A stretch of DNA of 44,679 bases. It comes from a virus. The notes under the pieces were generated by a model. That model made no database searches and had not been told where the DNA came from. It was given only the letters and a program-made list of their open reading frames with translations. The stretch spans positions 1 to 44,679 of IMG/VR virus record IMGVR_UViG_3300007540_000025. One strand, written 5' to 3'. Shown here one piece after another: positions 34,429 through 41,043 of the stretch (position 1 is its first letter; every line of letters starts with the position of its first letter). A program made the position numbers and the translations under genes.

Positions 34429-34441
34429 CATTACTTTTAGT

Positions 34442-35140
34442 ATGGCTGGAAAAAAGCAAACTAAAACTACCACTTCTAACGAAGTGAAGACTGCAAATAC
34501 CGAGGTGGAGATTGCAGTAGTTGAAAATGTAACACCTAGTTACATTATGGAAACCATAGGATTAGAGGAAATCTCTATGTATGGTGACCCTGCGAACGAG
34601 GGCGAGTATCCTTCCTTTCGTGTTCTAAACATTCTACCTAAGAAAGGTAAGAATGGTCTCAATCTATTCATTAGACTTGAGGCAACTTCTATCCGTACCA
34701 CAGACGAATACTTTGTGTACGAAGAAGAACGCCCTATCAACGGGGTTAAGAACCTAGGAGAGCTCAAAATCGAACTTGCTAAGCGTATGGCTCAGTTGTG
34801 TGTCCAAAAAGGACATCACTTCTTGCCTCAGTACGCTAACTTGTTCGCTAACCTCAAGAGACGTGGTTGGACTCCTGACAAGTTAATGATGAATTATCTA
34901 CCTTCTAAGATTATCAAGAAGTTAGGTCACATCATCGCTGACTCAGGTCTTCAGGAAACGTTCCTGAAAAACGACCAACTAGACATTACTAAGCTAGTAG
35001 GTCAGTTCGTCTCAGCTCGTATCTCGGAGAATGGTATCCTGATGTCCCTATCGGGCGAAGCTCAGGAGAACAGCTCTTCGGGTAGCACCACTCAGCAGAG
35101 TGACGTGCTAACAGACGACTCAGGATTCGAGTGGTCCTAG
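34442..35140 (+). CDS. Abundant early protein, possible ssDNA-binding type, 232 aa
   Basis: The start is the ATG at 34442 (MAGKKQTKTT); the open frame reaches back to 34214 but that part overlaps the previous gene and the motif. After a K/T-rich start comes a beta-rich section (EGEYPSFRVLNILPKKGKNG, LNLFIRLEATSIRT), then a helical half. A serine/threonine/glutamine linker leads to an acidic end, DDSGFEWS. Globular domain, flexible linker and acidic aromatic tip is the layout of ssDNA-binding proteins, but I see no definite OB-fold motif. The gene is clearly richer in G+C than its neighbours (many CTC, CGT, GGT and ACC codons), suggesting codon selection for high expression. Its own motif, structured leader and strong terminator agree with this. 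Confidence 0.6.
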   Translation: MAGKKQTKTTTSNEVKTANTEVEIAVVENVTPSYIMETIGLEEISMYGDPANEGEYPSFRVLNILPKKGKNGLNLFIRLEATSIRTTDEYFVYEEERPINGVKNLGELKIELAKRMAQLCVQKGHHFLPQYANLFANLKRRGWTPDKLMMNYLPSKIIKKLGHIIADSGLQETFLKNDQLDITKLVGQFVSARISENGILMSLSGEAQENSSSGSTTQQSDVLTDDSGFEWS

Positions 35141-35150
35141 TAACTATTAA

Positions 35151-35180
35151 AGGGTGTGCCTTCGGGTGCACTCTTTTTTT
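35151..35180 (+). terminator. Strong rho-independent terminator
   Basis: AGGGTGTGCC (35151-35160) and GGTGCACTCT (35165-35174) pair with three wobbles around a TTCG tetraloop, followed by a run of T (to 35180). It lies 10 bases after the stop of the 232-aa gene and closes the early block. Confidence 0.9.
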
Positions 35181-35184
35181 AACC

Positions 35185-35194
35185 TTCACTATCA
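35185..35194 (-). repeat. Inverted copy of TGATAGTGAA element
   Basis: TTCACTATCA here is the reverse complement of TGATAGTGAA, which occurs directly at 33923-33932 and 34275-34284 within a 16-base identical sequence (CCTTAGTGATAGTGAA). Two direct copies and one inverted copy in 1.3 kb could be operator sites or remnants of duplication. Confidence 0.4.
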
Positions 35195-35400
35195 TATTAA
35201 GTAGTAGCTAGGCTGGAACGTCTACATATACAGTAGCATAACCATATACAGTACTGTAAACTTGTTTGTGTTTGTGTGTGTGTGGATATGTTCCAAACCC
35301 CTATAAACGACTAAAAAACGTACTAAAACGATAGTTTGTCTTAAGTATATTGCGATATGTACGTTGTAACTAGTTGATAAACAGTAGTTTAGACTTCGTT

Positions 35401-35420
35401 GAGTCTTTTCTCTTTTTCAA
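35401..35420 (+). promoter_or_regulatory. GAGTC motif copy 4
   Basis: This is GAGTCTTTT, eight bases (CTCTTTTT), then CAAGTTGC. It sits in the loop of a 9-bp inverted repeat (35381-35389 / 35428-35436). No clear gene follows closely; only a 39-codon frame starts at 35467. Confidence 0.55.
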
Positions 35421-35466
35421 GTTGCTTAACTACTGTAGAGCTTTGTGTTCTATTTAAGTGTTTAAG

Positions 35467-35586
35467 ATGTTATACATAGTATATAACCACTTACCCACCA
35501 AAGGTAGCGTTTTTATTTTAAACGTGCAACTCGCTACATACTCAATTATAAGTGTAATCTATTTATATTTAAGTGTTTGTCATTAA
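35467..35586 (+). CDS. Doubtful 39-aa hydrophobic ORF
   Basis: An ATG 47 bases after motif copy 4 opens 39 codons (MLYIVYNHLPTKG, then a hydrophobic end SIISVIYLYLSVC). Its C-terminal part could be a membrane segment. A frame this short in A/T-rich DNA may be chance; it is listed only because it follows a putative promoter. Confidence 0.18.
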   Translation: MLYIVYNHLPTKGSVFILNVQLATYSIISVIYLYLSVCH

Positions 35587-35635
35587 TTGACACTATCTTA
35601 CATGTTAATAAAATTAAATTATGTTGAGTCTTTTT

Positions 35636-35655
35636 TCTTTTGCAATACATGTTAT
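35636..35655 (+). promoter_or_regulatory. GAGTC motif copy 5, leader of the right-arm operon
   Basis: This is GAGTCTTTT, eight bases (TTCTTTTG), then CAATACAT. It is the last copy and about 190 bases before the first right-arm gene at 35844. If it is a promoter, the transcript begins with the structured elements at 35694-35814. A 16-codon frame from the ATG at 35659 could be a leader peptide. Confidence 0.55.
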
Positions 35656-35693
35656 GGGTTATGTCTAATGGGATATACAAATGCATGAGATAC

Positions 35694-35728
35694 ACCTAAA
35701 CATGTGTTTAAACTGTTTATTTTTTATT
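35694..35728 (+). repeat. Leader hairpin repeat A
   Basis: ACCTAAACATGTGTTTAAAC, then TGTTTATTTTTTATT. AAACA (35698-35702) pairs with TGTTT (35714-35718) around an 11-base loop containing the palindrome GTTTAAAC, followed by a T-rich tail. A near copy lies at 36066-36100. Confidence 0.5.
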
Positions 35729-35814
35729 AAGCAGGTAGCAAAGTGTGAAACTCACTTGTAGCGTCATATAGCTAACTCAGGTTACATTCCTGAAGCAATA
35801 TATGAACCTGCTTA
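35728..35814 (+). ncRNA. Structured RNA element, three-way junction
   Basis: A closing stem TAAGCAGGT / ACCTGCTTA (35728-35736 / 35806-35814, 9 bp) encloses two arms. Arm 1 is AAGTG / CACTT (35741-35745 / 35753-35757) with a 7-base loop. Arm 2 is TCATATA / TATATGA (35764-35770 / 35799-35805), which stacks directly on the closing stem, continuing as GCT / AGC and TCAGG / CCTGA (35777-35781 / 35789-35793) with a 7-base loop. A T-rich tail follows (TTTTTAATT). At 87 nt it is tRNA-sized but lacks a T-arm and fourth stem, so it is not a tRNA. It lies 30 bases before the first gene of the right arm, where a riboswitch, attenuator or protein-binding leader would lie. Confidence 0.55.
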
Positions 35815-35843
35815 TTTTTAATTAACTAACTAAATTGAAAGCT

Positions 35844-36038
35844 ATGGCTGGATTAGTACCAACGCGAAACGTACGCAAAGAAATACGTCAAGAAGAAGCA
35901 GTTGAAAGAAACACTGCATACAGAAAAATGATTAGTACACCTGAAGGTATTGCTAATTATATTGAAACTACCAACAATATAGGTAGAAAACAAATGCAGT
36001 TTTTAGTAAATCTGCAAAAAAAACTAGTAAAGAAATAG
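35844..36038 (+). CDS. Small basic unknown protein, 64 aa
   Basis: The ATG at 35844 (MAGLVPTRNVRKE) is chosen over an in-frame TTG three codons earlier. It is helical, with basic ends and a glutamate-rich patch (QEEAVERN), ending QKKLVKK. No motif is recognised. It is the first gene of the right-arm series and lies between two copies of the hairpin repeat, so its expression may be set by these elements. Confidence 0.5.
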   Translation: MAGLVPTRNVRKEIRQEEAVERNTAYRKMISTPEGIANYIETTNNIGRKQMQFLVNLQKKLVKK

Positions 36039-36065
36039 GGTTGTATCGTTAGAGGGTATACCCCG

Positions 36066-36100
36066 ACCTAAGCATGTCTTTAAACTGCTTATTTATTATT
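36066..36100 (+). repeat. Leader hairpin repeat B
   Basis: ACCTAAGCATGTCTTTAAAC, then TGCTTATTTATTATT. AAGCA (36070-36074) pairs with TGCTT (36086-36090). Compared with repeat A the third pair changed from A-T to G-C on both sides, a compensatory change that supports a real hairpin. Just upstream is the palindrome GGGTATACCC (36054-36063). It lies 24 bases before the ATG at 36124. Confidence 0.5.
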
Positions 36101-36123
36101 GTTTAACTAAATAATTGTCAAAA

Positions 36124-36525
36124 ATGGCTAAAAGAAAATTATCACCAGAAGAAGTAAAAAGTATTAAAAACCGAATGGTAAAAAGTATGCGTAAGAAAAG
36201 ATTTTTTGTACCATATGGTGTTGCAGGACAAACAAAATTACCAAGAACAACTGATGATATTCCTGAAAGTATGATGACATATAAAAACAAAATTTATATG
36301 GCTGCGTACAAATCACATTGGAAAAATACATCAACTGCAGCAAGTGCACAATCTAATTATGTAGTAGGTTCAGTTAAAAAACCTGTAACATTAAATACAT
36401 CTATGAAGAAATATAAAGATGTTGCACGTACTGGTAGAGTAACTAATAAAACAGTTACTATTAATTGTGGTAAAACACAAATCATAATTGTAAACGACGT
36501 AATAACTATAAACCAAATAGGGTAA
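36124..36525 (+). CDS. Basic unknown protein, 133 aa
   Basis: The ATG at 36124 (MAKRKLSPEEVKS) is preferred to a TTG 9 bases before. The first 30 residues are strongly basic (KSIKNRMVKSMRKKRFFVP) and helical. The middle has a Y-rich section (MTYKNKIYMAAYKSHWKN), and the last 35 residues are short beta strands (KTVTINCGKTQIIIVN). The family is unknown. Its stop overlaps the next ATG, so it is part of the right-arm operon. Confidence 0.5.
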   Translation: MAKRKLSPEEVKSIKNRMVKSMRKKRFFVPYGVAGQTKLPRTTDDIPESMMTYKNKIYMAAYKSHWKNTSTAASAQSNYVVGSVKKPVTLNTSMKKYKDVARTGRVTNKTVTINCGKTQIIIVNDVITINQIG

Positions 36526-36785
36526 TGGGTGCAATGAAAAACAAAGCAATACAAGAGAGAGAGGAATCATTACTCTCTCCATTGTTTGTTCCACATTTTT
36601 ACGAGGTAAATGATGTGCAGTACGAAGAACAACAAGCCGTACAAAGAACTATCCAAGAAGAGATAGAAGAAGAAAAGTTTATAAAAGAGTTTGTAAAAGA
36701 TAACAGAGCTCTTGTATTAAAACAAGCAACTGAATACGTAAAACAAAAATTAATCTATAAAAACAAAAACAAATGTGTGGAATAG
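36525..36785 (+). CDS. Unknown acidic helical protein, 86 aa
   Basis: This starts at the ATG overlapping the previous stop (TAATG). Glutamate/glutamine-rich helices cover most of it (QAVQRTIQEEIEEEKFIKE, then VLKQATEYVKQKL), probably a coiled coil. The last 13 bases overlap the glutamine amidotransferase start. No family is recognised. An internal ATG three codons later is an alternative start. Confidence 0.5.
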   Translation: MGAMKNKAIQEREESLLSPLFVPHFYEVNDVQYEEQQAVQRTIQEEIEEEKFIKEFVKDNRALVLKQATEYVKQKLIYKNKNKCVE

Positions 36786-37732
36786 TAGCTTACTCAGGTA
36801 AAGAAATGTCAATGAACAAACTAATGTTTGCAATGTTTGACAACGAAGAACGTGGTAGACATTCATGTGGTGTTTACACAGATAAAGAAGTATATAAAAG
36901 TGTTGGTACTACAGGTAATTTATTATCTATGATACCAAACAATACTTCTAAATTATTTATTGGACATACAAGATTCGGTACTCACGGTAAATTAACTGCT
37001 GAGAATACACATCCTTATGTAATCGGTAACTATATCGGTTGTCATAATGGTGTGTTAAATAACTATGATGAAATGGCTGATAAATACAACTTTGATAAGG
37101 TTGATGTAGATAGTAAAGCTATATACAATACGTTTAAATCTGCTGAAGACGGTGTAACTAACAATCATTACCAGACATTAGGTGAACATGGAGGTACGAT
37201 TAACGCTGTATGGACAGAAAATGATGGTAAACTTTATGTGTATAGACGTAATAACCCGTTGTTTGCTTTAACATTCGATGATGGTGTAATGTTTTCATCA
37301 AGAAAAGAATGCTTAGAAGTGCTCGCTGACCATCCAAGTTGTATAGATGAAGTGCCTACTGATATATTATTTGTATATAAAGATGGTAAATTAATTGACT
37401 CAATTGATATACCTGTTACTTACGTAGAGATACCTTATCAACGCACTTTAAATTGGACTGACTACTATGAAAATGACGTTAAGTCATCTAAAGAAGAAGA
37501 TAATTATGCAGAAAAGTGGTGGAATACATGGCAAACGCCAGTTAAAAATACAAATCAAAATCAAGATAACGAAACAGATTTTGATTTAGATGTACATTAC
37601 CGAAAAGTTGCATCTGGCTTAAGTGCTTTTAAAGAAGTTTTCAAAGATATGGAATACCACGGTTTCTTAGACCCAAATGATGTAAAAGAAATCGAATATT
37701 GCATTGAACACATTGAACTAGAATTAGTATAA
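36773..37732 (+). CDS. Class II glutamine amidotransferase, 319 aa
   Basis: This is an Ntn-hydrolase that takes the amide nitrogen from glutamine. MCGIVAYSG places the nucleophile Cys2 at the N-terminus after Met removal. RGRHSCGVYT (27-36), GHTRFGTHG (64-72, the glutamine-binding arginine) and CHNGVLNNY (90-98) are the remaining hallmark motifs of the purF/asnB-type domain. Only the glutaminase domain is present (about 210 residues), followed by a 100-residue acidic tail. There is no synthetase or phosphosugar domain. The partner that uses the ammonia is probably the amidoligase two genes later, as in phage gene pairs described for the amidoligase superfamily. The product modified is unknown. 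Confidence 0.85.
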   Translation: MCGIVAYSGKEMSMNKLMFAMFDNEERGRHSCGVYTDKEVYKSVGTTGNLLSMIPNNTSKLFIGHTRFGTHGKLTAENTHPYVIGNYIGCHNGVLNNYDEMADKYNFDKVDVDSKAIYNTFKSAEDGVTNNHYQTLGEHGGTINAVWTENDGKLYVYRRNNPLFALTFDDGVMFSSRKECLEVLADHPSCIDEVPTDILFVYKDGKLIDSIDIPVTYVEIPYQRTLNWTDYYENDVKSSKEEDNYAEKWWNTWQTPVKNTNQNQDNETDFDLDVHYRKVASGLSAFKEVFKDMEYHGFLDPNDVKEIEYCIEHIELELV

Positions 37733-37893
37733 TGTTGGAGAAGCTATTAACACTCTGCGCAGACGATAAGTTTGTCGCAGAGATGTTACTTTCAACTGAA
37801 ATGTTGGAAGAAAGAACAGGTTCAAATCCTGATACCGAGCAATTAAAAGAATTATTAATTAATATACAGAAGTTATGCCAGAAAATTGGTTAG
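37732..37893 (+). CDS. Small overlapping ORF between amidotransferase and amidoligase, 53 aa
   Basis: An ATG at 37732 overlaps the amidotransferase stop (TAATG) and its frame runs to a TAG at 37891-37893, overlapping the amidoligase start (37875) by 19 bases. This is the chained arrangement seen at every other junction of this operon. The peptide is acidic and helical (MLEKLLTLCADDKFVAEML, then EQLKELLINIQKL). It fills an otherwise unexplained gap, so it is probably real. No function is visible. Confidence 0.55.
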   Translation: MLEKLLTLCADDKFVAEMLLSTEMLEERTGSNPDTEQLKELLINIQKLCQKIG

Positions 37894-39299
37894 ATGGTTT
37901 TATACCTGAAGCTCCTAAAATTGTAGAAATAAAATCTAAAACACTTGACAGTACTATTGAATTACCACAAAGTGTATTAGATGTTATACAAAGTAGTGAT
38001 TTAAGTATGGATGATGGATTTCAAGTGTTAAACACATGTTGCATTTCTAATAACACCATGAGTTATACTTTTAATAACGCTAACATATGGTGGCTATGTA
38101 GATATAATACAGATAAAATAAAAGATGAATACAGAGATGTAATATTATCTTTTTACAATTTTATTCTTGAAAAAGGATACACTTTTATAGGTTACTATAT
38201 TGAAGATACAAGTGACGAATCAATTGTGTGGTTGGAACATGATGAAGTATATGCATATGAAGGTGAATGTTATCATGGCTGGATTAATGCAGTTGATGAA
38301 AGTTATATAGATTCAGGTGGTGACTACGTAGTTGATGATGAAGGTATTTATTATATCGATTCCGATGTTGCTGCTCACCATAATGTGTATTATAATAATT
38401 GTTGCGATGCTTACGTTCATGAAGACAATCATACTTGTAGTAATAGAGATGATGATTATTTTGATAACACAGTTCGTTATACTGGTAAAACTACACATAC
38501 TAAAACTTCAAGCATGACCTATACATTTGGTGTAGAAATAGAAACTTGCAGTAGAGTATGGTGTGGTGACTATGGTTTAAATTGGAAAGCTGTTTACGAT
38601 GGCTCAACTGATGGTCCTGAGTTCGTTACAGGTATATTAAAAGGTGATTACGGCGTAAATCAACTTAAGGATATGTCAGATGCTTTAAAAGAACAAGGTG
38701 CTAAAGTTGATAAAAAATGTGGTGTTCATGTACATATAGGTGGTGCTATACATAATAGAAGATTATCTATTATTATATTAAAACTATGTTTACAAATAGA
38801 GCAAGACATATACGCTATGCTACCAGAATCTCGCGCGTCTAATCATTACTGTAAAAAATTACCTATTGACACTATAGATAGAATGAATTTCAAAAACTAT
38901 AAAGAAATACTAGGTAAGTTTACAACAGGTTATGAAATAAATAGCACTTATAATAAAAAGAAACTTCATCCTAATGGACATTATAACTCTCAACGTTACC
39001 ATTGGATAAATCTTACTAATTGTTCTACTCAAGGAGGGCCTGATACAATAGAGTTTAGACCACATAGTGCAACTATAGACTTTGATAAAATATACCCTTG
39101 GGTATTGATATGTATGTCTATAGTAAAGTTTGCTGAGAATCAACAAAGACGCATTATGAATAGCTCATATAGTGAAAAGCGAATAACTTTACAAGATGTA
39201 ATCAAGTATAGTTTAAACGATGCACAATATGAGCTAGTAGACGAACACATAAAAGATAGAGCAAAACAGTTTAATCAAAAACATATTTTATATGCATAA
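37875..39299 (+). CDS. Amidoligase (carboxylate-amine ligase family), 474 aa
   Basis: The C-terminal 260 residues match the amidoligase_2 family (PF12224, glutamine-synthetase-like fold). The signatures are FGVEIET at 218-224 (metal-binding glutamates E221, E223), DGSTDGPEFVTG, CGVHVHIGG around 283-290 (H285, H287), the RYHWINL strand and TIEFRPHSAT around 392 (E393, R395). The first 210 residues are acidic, tyrosine- and cysteine-rich (SGGDYVVDDEGIYYID, NNCCDAYVHED) and not part of the family core; they may bind a metal or the substrate. The family joins a carboxylate and an amine using ATP, often modifying peptides or proteins. The substrate here cannot be told. Confidence 0.82.
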   Translation: MPENWLDGFIPEAPKIVEIKSKTLDSTIELPQSVLDVIQSSDLSMDDGFQVLNTCCISNNTMSYTFNNANIWWLCRYNTDKIKDEYRDVILSFYNFILEKGYTFIGYYIEDTSDESIVWLEHDEVYAYEGECYHGWINAVDESYIDSGGDYVVDDEGIYYIDSDVAAHHNVYYNNCCDAYVHEDNHTCSNRDDDYFDNTVRYTGKTTHTKTSSMTYTFGVEIETCSRVWCGDYGLNWKAVYDGSTDGPEFVTGILKGDYGVNQLKDMSDALKEQGAKVDKKCGVHVHIGGAIHNRRLSIIILKLCLQIEQDIYAMLPESRASNHYCKKLPIDTIDRMNFKNYKEILGKFTTGYEINSTYNKKKLHPNGHYNSQRYHWINLTNCSTQGGPDTIEFRPHSATIDFDKIYPWVLICMSIVKFAENQQRRIMNSSYSEKRITLQDVIKYSLNDAQYELVDEHIKDRAKQFNQKHILYA

Positions 39300-39585
39300 C
39301 CCAGAGGAAGTGAAAGACTTACCATGCACCATGTGTGGTAAGTTTATTTCTTCGGAAGAATTTCATGCGCAAGACCATGATTATCAATACTGTAGTCCTT
39401 GTATTAACAAGGAAGATTATATTGTAGATGATGTGTTAGGTGAGCTAAATACTATCGAAGAAATGATTAAAGATGTTACTGCTACGTATGAAGTATATAC
39501 GGGAGAGCACGTACCAGATTCAGAAAACGAATTACTAACAGCTGTAAAACAGCTTAAAAAGAAAATACAAAATGAACGCAAATGA
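39292..39585 (+). CDS. Zinc-ribbon protein, 97 aa
   Basis: Cysteines C12-x2-C15 and C34-x2-C37 (CTMCGK and YCSPC) form a treble-clef or zinc-ribbon site. The rest is acidic and helical (ELNTIEEMIKDV) with a lysine-rich end. It overlaps the amidoligase by 8 bases and the DUF932 gene by 14. It is likely a small nucleic-acid- or protein-binding factor; the exact role is unknown. Confidence 0.65.
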   Translation: MHNPEEVKDLPCTMCGKFISSEEFHAQDHDYQYCSPCINKEDYIVDDVLGELNTIEEMIKDVTATYEVYTGEHVPDSENELLTAVKQLKKKIQNERK

Positions 39586-40462
39586 ATTTTTAATACATCA
39601 CGGACTAGACTTTAATGTAAGTAAAGTTCCATTACATACATACGACGTATTGTATCCTGATGATTACAACGAAACTAGATTTTTTGCTACTGTAAATGAT
39701 GATACAGGTAAAGCATTAGGTATGGTTAAAAGTAGATACACTGTTTTACAAAACAATGTTTTACTCGATAGCATTTTAAACAAACTTAGACCTGATAGCT
39801 ATAACTTAGATGAATCTTCGTGTGGTACATTTAATGGTGGAAGAAAAATTTATTTCTTTATTAAATTAAACAAAGAAATAGAAATGAATATAGGTAATAA
39901 CATAGACGACATGTCTATATATCTATACGCTCTGTCTTCACATGATGGTAGTCAACGATTAGTGTACGGTGTAACTACTAAAATGCATAGCTGTGCTAAC
40001 ATGTTTGCTACACTAATGGCTGATAAAGATAATAACTTTGTTGTTAAACATACTAAACATATAAACGATGTTAACGATAAAATGATTAACAGCCTTATAG
40101 ATAGAAATATTGCAGGTATTAAAAACTTGTTCACTATCATGGCCGAACACCAACCTAATGAAAAATTTATAGGTAGTATCAAAGATATAGTTGCTAAAAC
40201 TGATGGTAAAAAGAAAATTATACAATCTGTAAAAGATAAGCGAGATGATTTAAGTAAGTCTATAGAGCATGAAATGATGTCTAAGGGTCAAACGTTCTAT
40301 GGTTTGTTTAATGGTCTTACACACTATCTAACGCATAAGCATAACGATTATACTAACTGGTCTGATAAGTACGAGCTGTTAACAGGTAATACAAACTCTT
40401 ATACAAAGACTGCAATGCAGTTAATAGTAAAAGAGTTGCGTTCCTTAAATGCTTTTGGTTAA
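39572..40462 (+). CDS. DUF932 family protein, 296 aa
   Basis: The pattern matches phage/plasmid-like DUF932 proteins: a core with ARG-like phrase YTVLQNNVLLD after a K-S-R turn (residues 50-64), GGRKIYFFIKLNK, then the DGSQRLVYGVTTKMHSCANMF stretch (with R and C/N conserved), and a helical C-terminal section. These proteins are widespread in phages and plasmids, near replication genes, and their function is not established. Here it stands between the amidoligase cassette and the replication genes. Its length is usual for the family. Confidence 0.75.
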   Translation: MNANEFLIHHGLDFNVSKVPLHTYDVLYPDDYNETRFFATVNDDTGKALGMVKSRYTVLQNNVLLDSILNKLRPDSYNLDESSCGTFNGGRKIYFFIKLNKEIEMNIGNNIDDMSIYLYALSSHDGSQRLVYGVTTKMHSCANMFATLMADKDNNFVVKHTKHINDVNDKMINSLIDRNIAGIKNLFTIMAEHQPNEKFIGSIKDIVAKTDGKKKIIQSVKDKRDDLSKSIEHEMMSKGQTFYGLFNGLTHYLTHKHNDYTNWSDKYELLTGNTNSYTKTAMQLIVKELRSLNAFG

Positions 40463-41043
40463 TGAACGAGTATATAACGCAGTTCTTAAAAATGATATTT
40501 GCAAAAACTAACACTCTAACTATTATAGACGTGTTAGTTTTGCATTTTCATATGAACTTTAAACAGGAAATGTACCACGTAGGTCTTGGTAAAAAATATG
40601 GTATACGTGATGTAGATATAAGTAATAGCTATGATAATTTACGTAGCGAAAACTTAATAACATTTGACAGCGAATCTAAAACTATAACAGTTAAAACTAA
40701 AGGTCAAAAATTCTTTAACAATAAAATCTCTAAAAAGATTGCTTTTCATATACTAAAAGATGTTAGAGAAAAATGGTTTGATAAGTTATGGGCAGTTTAT
40801 CCTATTAAAATAGGCAAGAAAAAAAGCAAAGAATTATTCTTGAGTATAAACTTTACAGAAGAAATGTTTAATTTAGTAATGTCTAGTATAGACAAACAAG
40901 TTAAATATAAAGCTCACATGGATGCTAAAAATGAATTTTATCCACAGTTTAAACACCTTGAACGTTGGATAAAAAATGAAGAATGGGACAACGAAGTTCC
41001 TGATATTAACACTAAAAAAGTAATTACACTTGGCAGAAACTAA
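40462..41043 (+). CDS. Replication organiser / helicase-loader-type protein, 193 aa
   Basis: Residues 1-90 look like a winged-helix DNA-binding domain (GLGKKYGIRDVDISNSYDNL as recognition region, then the LITFDSESKTITVK wing). Residues 105-185 match the C-terminal domain common to phage replication initiators and DnaT-like proteins: FDKLWAVYPIKIGKKKSKELF, a long helix, then YPQFKHLERWIKNEEWDNE. The gene overlaps the DnaB gene, so it most likely binds the origin and loads that helicase. No origin iterons are evident inside the gene. The role is inferred from domain pattern and neighbour. Confidence 0.68.
   Translation: MNEYITQFLKMIFAKTNTLTIIDVLVLHFHMNFKQEMYHVGLGKKYGIRDVDISNSYDNLRSENLITFDSESKTITVKTKGQKFFNNKISKKIAFHILKDVREKWFDKLWAVYPIKIGKKKSKELFLSINFTEEMFNLVMSSIDKQVKYKAHMDAKNEFYPQFKHLERWIKNEEWDNEVPDINTKKVITLGRN

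Larger units (their letters stand above)
35195..35640. other. Gene-poor control region, origin candidate
   Basis: No convincing gene lies between the terminator and 35844. CATATACAGTA occurs twice, at 35225 and 35243, the second within the palindrome ACAGTACTGT (35248-35257). ACAGTAGTT (35381-35389) and AACTACTGT (35428-35436) form an inverted repeat that brackets motif copy 4. TATTTAAGTGTTT is repeated at 35453 and 35568. There is a GT-rich run near 35261-35285. Clustered short repeats with A/T-rich DNA at the divergence point fit an operator cluster or a replication origin, without proof of either. Confidence 0.4.

Noticed and set aside
34214-34441. N-terminal extension of the 232-aa protein to 308 aa
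   Set aside because: It would overlap the previous gene and run through the hairpin, the repeat and motif copy 3; its composition also differs from the protein body.
35728-35814. tRNA gene or tRNA-like element
   Set aside because: Length and closing stem fit, but there is no T-arm with TTC, no four-arm layout and no CCA-proximal T stem; it was kept as an unassigned structured RNA.
39292-39585. Anti-CRISPR or toxin-antitoxin reading of the zinc-ribbon gene
   Set aside because: No partner gene or family feature supports this beyond small size.
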